Source: Prorocentrum cordatum
Taxonomy: Eukaryota > Sar > Dinophyceae > Prorocentrales > Prorocentraceae
DNA: 20,000 nt
NCBI GenBank assembly: GCA_963575745.1
Contig: CAUYUJ010016299.1
Coordinates: 168,175-188,174, forward strand
Direction: 5' to 3'
In this document: piece by piece, positions 16,436 to 20,000 of the stretch
Layout of the letters: every line of letters begins with the position of its first letter
Position numbering within the stretch: the stretch's first letter is position 1
The notes under the pieces: generated by a model
Database searches by the model: none
Seen by the model: the letters and a program-made list of their open reading frames with translations, nothing else
What the model was told of the DNA's origin: nothing
Program-made: the position numbers and the translations under genes

Positions 16436-17316
16436 CGGTGGTGGCGGTGGTGGCGGGTTGTGGTGGTGGTGGTGGCGGTGGTGGTGGTTGTGGTGGTGGT
16501 GGTGGTGTGGTGGTCTGTTGTGGTGGTGGTGGTTGTGGTGGTGTGGTGGTGGTTTGAAGTGGTGGTGGTGGGTTGTGGTGGTGGCGGTGGCGGTGGTGGT
16601 GGTTGTGGTGGTGGTGGTGTGGTGGTTTGTTGTGGTGGTGGTGGTTGTGGCGTGGGTGGTGGTGGTGGTGGTTGTGGTGGCTGTGGTGGTGGTGGTGGTG
16701 TTCGTGTGTGGTGGTGGGGTTTGGTGGTGGTGGTGGTTGTGTGGTTGTGGCGGTGTTTGTGGAGGTGGTGCTGGTGGTGGTGGTGGTGGTGGTGGCGGTG
16801 TGGTGGTTTGTGGTGGTGGTGGTGGGTTGTGCTGCTGGTAGTGGTGGTGGTTGTGGCGGTTGTGGTAGTGGTGTTGTAGATTGCGGTGGTGGTGGTAGTG
16901 GTGGTGGGTTTTTGTGGTGGTGGTGGTTGTGATGGTGAGTTGTGGGGGTGGTGGTGGTTGTGGTGGTGTGGTGGTGGTGAGGTGGTGGTGAGGTGGTGGT
17001 GTGACGTGGTTTGTGGACGTTTGTTGTGGTGGTGGTGGTGGCGGTGGTGGTGGTGTGTTTGTTTGTGGTGGTGGCGGTGGGTGGTGGTGCTGGTAGTGGT
17101 TGTGGCGGTGGTGGTGGTGGTGTGGTAGATTGTGGTTGTGGTGGTGGTGGTGGGTTTCTGTGGTGGTGGTGGTGGTGATGGTGAGTTGTGGTGGTGGTTG
17201 TGGTGGCGGTGGCTGTGGTGGTGGTGGTGGTTGTGTGGTGCTGTTGTTGTTGGTGGTGGTGGTGGTGGGTTGAGGCGGTGGTGGTGGTGGTAGTGGTGGT
17301 GGTGGTGGTAGTGGTA
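16436..17316 (+). repeat. (GGT)n microsatellite, 0.88 kb
   Basis: Nearly uninterrupted GGT/TGG/GTG triplets with scattered T-rich variants (TTGT, GGTTTG). Strong G over C skew makes the plus strand a candidate for G-quadruplex formation. Confidence 0.97.
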
Positions 17317-17390
17317 ATTCGTCGCTGCTCCCCGCCGTCGCTGGCGCCCAGCGCCGCCGCTGCTGGCGCGCCGCCAGCGCCGGCGCCGGC

Positions 17391-17665
17391 GCGAAGGGGG
17401 GGGGGGTGGTTGAAAGGGAGGGGGGTTGAACCCCCCCCCAACGAGCTTGACCTGCTGGTCATCGTCGGTGCGGTCCCCGCCGTGGCACTGCTGGCGGCCG
17501 CCACGCCGCGCCGGCGCTGGCGCAAGGGGGGGGGATTTGACCCCCCCCCCACCCCCGGAGGAGAGGGGGGTTCGGGACGGAGGGGGTTTGGGGGTGAGGG
17601 GAGTCCCCCTGGTTTTGATCGACGGCGCCGAGTGTTCAGGGGGGGGGGGGGGGCACCCCCCGGTT
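17391..17665. repeat. right cluster of G-run / C-run hairpins
   Basis: Hairpins include G6-TTGAA-C9 at about 17422-17441, G9-ATTTGA-C9 at about 17526-17550, and a run of at least 13 G followed by CA-C6 near 17640-17661. They mirror the left cluster of the (GGT)n element and share its TTGAA/TTTGA spacers. A GC-rich piece near 17370-17395 is repeated in diverged form near 17503-17525. Confidence 0.7.
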
Positions 17666-17808
17666 TGAAACGCGTTTTCTCGTATCTCACGAGCTGATAC
17701 GATTATCCAGATTATCTGTTCAATCGAACACATCCCGAGGAGACTTCGAGTGCTGCCATCGGTTGATGCATTGCAGCTTCAATAATACTCCTTGGGTTTA
17801 CACTGGTA

Positions 17809-17867
17809 CTCCTCCTCCTTCCTCCTCCTCCTCCTCCTCCTCCTCCTCCTCCTCCTCCTCCTCCTCA
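17809..17867 (+). repeat. (CTC)n microsatellite
   Basis: A run of CTC/CCT triplets of about 58 bp with one interruption. It is pure pyrimidine on the plus strand and pure purine on the minus strand, so it could form a triplex. Confidence 0.97.
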
Positions 17868-17920
17868 CCCTTCTCTCGGTAGGAATGAGAGGATCGTGAC
17901 GTTTTTCGCCCGATTTGCTC

Positions 17921-17943
17921 GGCCCCCCTGGAAGGGGGGGGCC
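17921..17943. repeat. short inverted repeat GGCCCCCC / GGGGGGCC
   Basis: Arms of 8 bp around a short spacer with TGGAA. It belongs to the same G-run/C-run style as the hairpins flanking the (GGT)n element. Confidence 0.6.
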
Positions 17944-18234
17944 TCGCCGCAATGGCCGGGTTCCCCTCGGGCTCGCACCGTCCCGCGGGGGCCACAGGAG
18001 GGCTGACACATGCACGCCCGCAGCTGAAGCTGAGGAGGCGCAGGACTTGGAGGAGGAGGAGCAGCAGGAGGCGGGGGGACAATGAGGAGAGGGAGGGCTG
18101 CAAAAAGCACTCAGAGATCAACAAAAAACATATCCCGGCAAAGCAACCTAACAGCGATGTGTAGAAGCATATCTGTAAGCATTCCCCTTAAGATTTAGGT
18201 GAGAGTCCAGTTGTAGAATTCTGCTGTTCTCGCA

Positions 18235-18955
18235 GTCGCAGCCTCAGCCTGCCTCGGCTTGCCTCGGCCTCAGCCTCAGCCTGCCTCGGCCTCAGCCTCA
18301 GCCTCAGCCTGCCTCAGCCTCAGCCTCAGCCTGCCTCAGCCTCAGCCTGCATCAGCCTCAGCCTCAGCCTGCCTCGCCGCAGCTTGCCTCAGCCTCAGCC
18401 ACAAGCCTCAGCCTCAGCCTGTCCTCGCTTCAGCCTCAGCCTCTACCTGCCTCGGCCTGCCTCAGCCTCAGCCTGGCCTCGGCCTCAGCCTCAGCCCAGC
18501 CTGCTCAGCCTCAGCCTCAGCCTGCCTCAGCCTCAGCCCTGCCTTCAGCCTCACCTCAGCCTCAGCCTCAGCCTCAGCCCAGCCTCAGCCTCAGCCTGCC
18601 TCCTGCCTCAGCCTCAGCCCAGCTCAGCCCTCAGCTCAGCCTCAGCCTCAGCCTCAGCCTCAGCCTGCATCAGCCTCAGCCTCAGCCTCAGCTCAAGCCT
18701 CAGCCTGCCCTCAGCCTCAGCCTCAGCCTCAGCCTGCCTCAGCCTCAGCCTGCATCAGCCTCAGCCTCAGCCTGCCTCAGCCGCAGCTTGCCTCAGCCTC
18801 AGCCTGACTCAGCTTCAGCCTCAGCCTCAGCCTGCCTCGGCTTGCCTCAGCCTCAGCCTCAGCCTGCCTCGTCCTCAGCCTCAACCTCAGCCTGCCTCAG
18901 CCTCAGCGTCAGCCTCTCAGTCCAGCCTCAGCCTGCCTCAGCCTCAGCCTCACAG
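18235..18955 (+). repeat. (CAGCCT)n hexanucleotide array, 0.72 kb
   Basis: Hexamers CAGCCT are interrupted by CTGCCT, CTGCAT and CGGCCT variants, giving an irregular higher-order rhythm of two to four hexamers between each CCTGCCT. The Pro/Gln, Ala/Ser and Leu/Ser ORFs it generates are repeat translation, not genes. Confidence 0.95.
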
Positions 18956-18957
18956 TT

Positions 18958-19166
18958 GGCTCCGGGAAATCAAAATGTAGCCTGGGAATGGTGTTCTGGG
19001 AACACGAAGAACACGAAGTGGCCTACAACTGGCTCCGGGCATTCAAAATGTGGCCCGGGAATGGTGTTCTGGGAACACGAAGAACACGAAGTGGCCTACA
19101 ACTGGCTCCGGGCATTCAAAATGTGGCCCGGGAATGGTGTTCTGGGAACACGAAGAACACGAAGTG
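18958..19166 (+). repeat. 73-bp tandem repeat, three copies
   Basis: Units begin GGCTCCGGG at 18958, 19031 and 19104. Each contains CAAAATGT, GGGAATGGTGTTCTGGGAAC and the short duplication ACGAAGAACACGAAG. Copies two and three are essentially identical; the first differs at a few positions. The unit is not a multiple of three, so it is unlikely to be coding. Confidence 0.95.
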
Positions 19167-19334
19167 CGTTACTGTTTGCTTTAAACGAATTCCCCGGCAT
19201 CCCCCCGGATCGCGCCCAGACCCCCCTGGGGCGTCATGATGCTCTCTTTTGACCCTACTAGAAACCTATCAGTCTTCGCTGTTAGGTAATGAACCACCAC
19301 GACCGAGACCCCATTGGGGAGGGGGGGGCGGTCC

Positions 19335-19398
19335 CTGGGCGGTGGCACGCCCGAGCGCCACCCAGCACAGTGCGACGCTCGGGCGTGCCACCGCCCAG
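19335..19398. repeat. perfect 23-bp inverted repeat with 18-nt loop
   Basis: The arms are 19335-19357 (CTGGGCGGTGGCACGCCCGAG plus CG) and 19376-19398, its exact reverse complement, with an 18-nt spacer. No flanking gene is seen on either side within 1 kb. It could be a hairpin element or a structured RNA. Confidence 0.9.
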
Positions 19399-19632
19399 CC
19401 AGCCCGCCCGATGGGTTTTCAGTGGCGGTGGCCACTTTTTCTCCGTCTAAGGCATGAGGGAGGGTATGACGAGGAGAAAGAAGACCAAAATTAACCCAGG
19501 ATCAATGAACGATGCTGGAGTAGGCCTTCCCGTCCCAAGCCCAGTCCACACCAGCCCCTACAAATCCCACCAGCCCTTTGGGCGTGAGTGGTTTAGCGAG
19601 CTCTCTCTGTTCTCAACCCCCTAACCCCCTAT

Positions 19633-19649
19633 CTTCCCCTTCGGGGAAG
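19633..19649. repeat. short hairpin CTTCCCC-TTC-GGGGAAG
   Basis: A 7-bp perfect stem with a 3-nt loop in a pyrimidine-rich stretch. No gene is near enough to call it a terminator. Confidence 0.5.
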
Positions 19650-19819
19650 GGTTTACCCCTCCCCCTACCCCCTCCCCCTGGGCCTGGAGAGGGCGGGCCG
19701 AGTGTAACCACGGGGGTCTTTTTCGACTCCTGGGAGGGCCAATAAACGACGACCCTCACGAGGATTCTGGCCCCCGGGGGGGTGGGACCGTTTGGCGCCT
19801 CAGACCGTCTTTGAAGCAA

Positions 19820-19980
19820 AAAACATTGATTTGACGAGGGTGTTGGCCCCATGTTGGCCTTCTGAGGGGGCCGCGCTCATCTCCCCTCATAGCAAAATCA
19901 TTGATGTTACGAAGGTTTTGGGCTCATTTTGTCCTTCTCAGGGGGCAGCTCTCATTTGCGCTTCTGAGGAGGTCGCGCAA
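19820..19980. repeat. degenerate tandem duplication, about 75 bp
   Basis: GCAAAAAACATTGATTTGACGA at about 19816 recurs as GCAAAATCATTGATGTTACGA at about 19892. Both are followed by TGTTGG/TTTTGG, GGCCTTCTGAGGGGGC or GTCCTTCTCAGGGGGC, and CTCAT. The array may continue beyond the right edge. Confidence 0.7.
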
Positions 19981-20000
19981 GAGGCCCCAAGATGGCCCCA

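Larger units (their letters stand above)
16134..17705. mobile_element. foldback-like element with degenerate terminal inverted repeats around a (GGT)n core
   Basis: The left end (16134-16182, including GTATATCAGAAAGAGCGCGTTC) resembles the reverse complement of the right end (17654-17705, which reads inward as GATACGAGAAAACGCGTTTC). Inside these come G-run/C-run hairpins on both flanks, then a second inverted pair: CGGCGGGGAGCGCCGACGA at 16411-16429 and, reverse-complemented, CGGCGGGGAGCAGCGACGA at 17319-17337. The centre is 0.88 kb of GGT repeats. No transposase is present. Long open frames through it (for example 561 codons on the minus strand, made of Pro, His and Thr runs) result from repeats that cannot contain stops. 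A non-autonomous repeat element is the best reading; target-site duplications were not found. Confidence 0.4.
19167..20000. other. no supported gene at the right end
   Basis: Apart from the inverted repeat, the short hairpin and the 75-bp duplication, I see nothing here that looks coding. ORFs are short and biased on both strands. Confidence 0.5.

Noticed and set aside
16048-17733. A 561-codon minus-strand ORF rich in Pro, His and Thr, and plus-strand ORFs rich in Trp and Val
   Set aside because: These come from the GGT/ACC triplet tract, in which no frame can contain a stop. The composition is homopolymeric and there is no domain.
18259-18980. Plus-strand ORFs of 182 and 198 codons rich in Pro/Gln, Ala/Ser and Leu/Ser
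   Set aside because: Translation of the CAGCCT hexamer array; all frames are open for the same reason.
19633-19649. Rho-independent terminator
   Set aside because: The stem lacks a T tract and no bacterial gene is present.
19800-20000. Relict dinoflagellate spliced-leader sequence near TTGGCC/CATTTTG-like words
   Set aside because: The resemblance is limited to a few bases and the same words belong to the 75-bp duplicated unit.

Overview
The window looks like nuclear DNA of a GC-rich protist. A dinoflagellate (Prorocentrum-like) is my best guess, at moderate confidence only. The reasons are very high GC, a long one-sided run of coding-like sequence, diffuse coding blocks, and a large load of micro- and minisatellites including G-run/C-run hairpins. 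I see no rRNA, tRNA, bacterial operon, Shine-Dalgarno site or CRISPR array.

Left part (about 1-12.1 kb). The coding signal is almost entirely on the minus strand, so it reads from right to left. No single frame holds for long. Protein-like sequence passes from one frame to another every 0.2-2 kb, sometimes at a G/C homopolymer, and there are a few in-frame stops. In transcription order the recognisable pieces are: an unidentified block (11.24-12.05 kb), a Cys/His-rich block (10.87-11.24 kb), a helical block (10.22-10.87 kb), a long block with a clear RING-H2 finger (8.1-10.2 kb, finger at 8785-8940), an 8-bp satellite tract (7.74-8.09 kb), a block resembling the second half of a von Willebrand factor A (vWA) domain (6.97-7.74 kb), and then unidentified blocks, a proline-rich linker and a C-x2-C-x8-C-x2-C zinc-ribbon-like motif (1288-1335) down to the left edge. 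It could be one very large RING/vWA gene, or several genes, broken by introns, indels or decay. The sequence alone does not decide between these.

Middle (about 12.1-16.1 kb). Upstream of that run lie weaker minus-strand coding-like stretches. One contains a 63-bp (21-codon) tandem repeat at 13.15-13.39 kb. From 14.5 to 15.9 kb there is a degenerate repeat field in which a short near-palindrome (consensus about GCGGCTGACGGCCGC) returns roughly every 40-150 bp, plus a (GA)n tract.

Right part (about 16.1-20 kb). I see no convincing gene. There is a foldback-like element of about 1.57 kb whose core is 0.88 kb of (GGT)n. It is followed by a (CTC)n tract, a 0.7-kb (CAGCCT)n array, three 73-bp tandem repeats, a perfect 23-bp inverted repeat, and a degenerate 75-bp duplication at the right edge.

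Proposed workings: the RING-H2 finger suggests an E3 ubiquitin-ligase activity, and the vWA-like segment suggests a protein-interaction module on the same product. This follows from the families and is not demonstrated here. No complete, intact gene can be delimited in this window.
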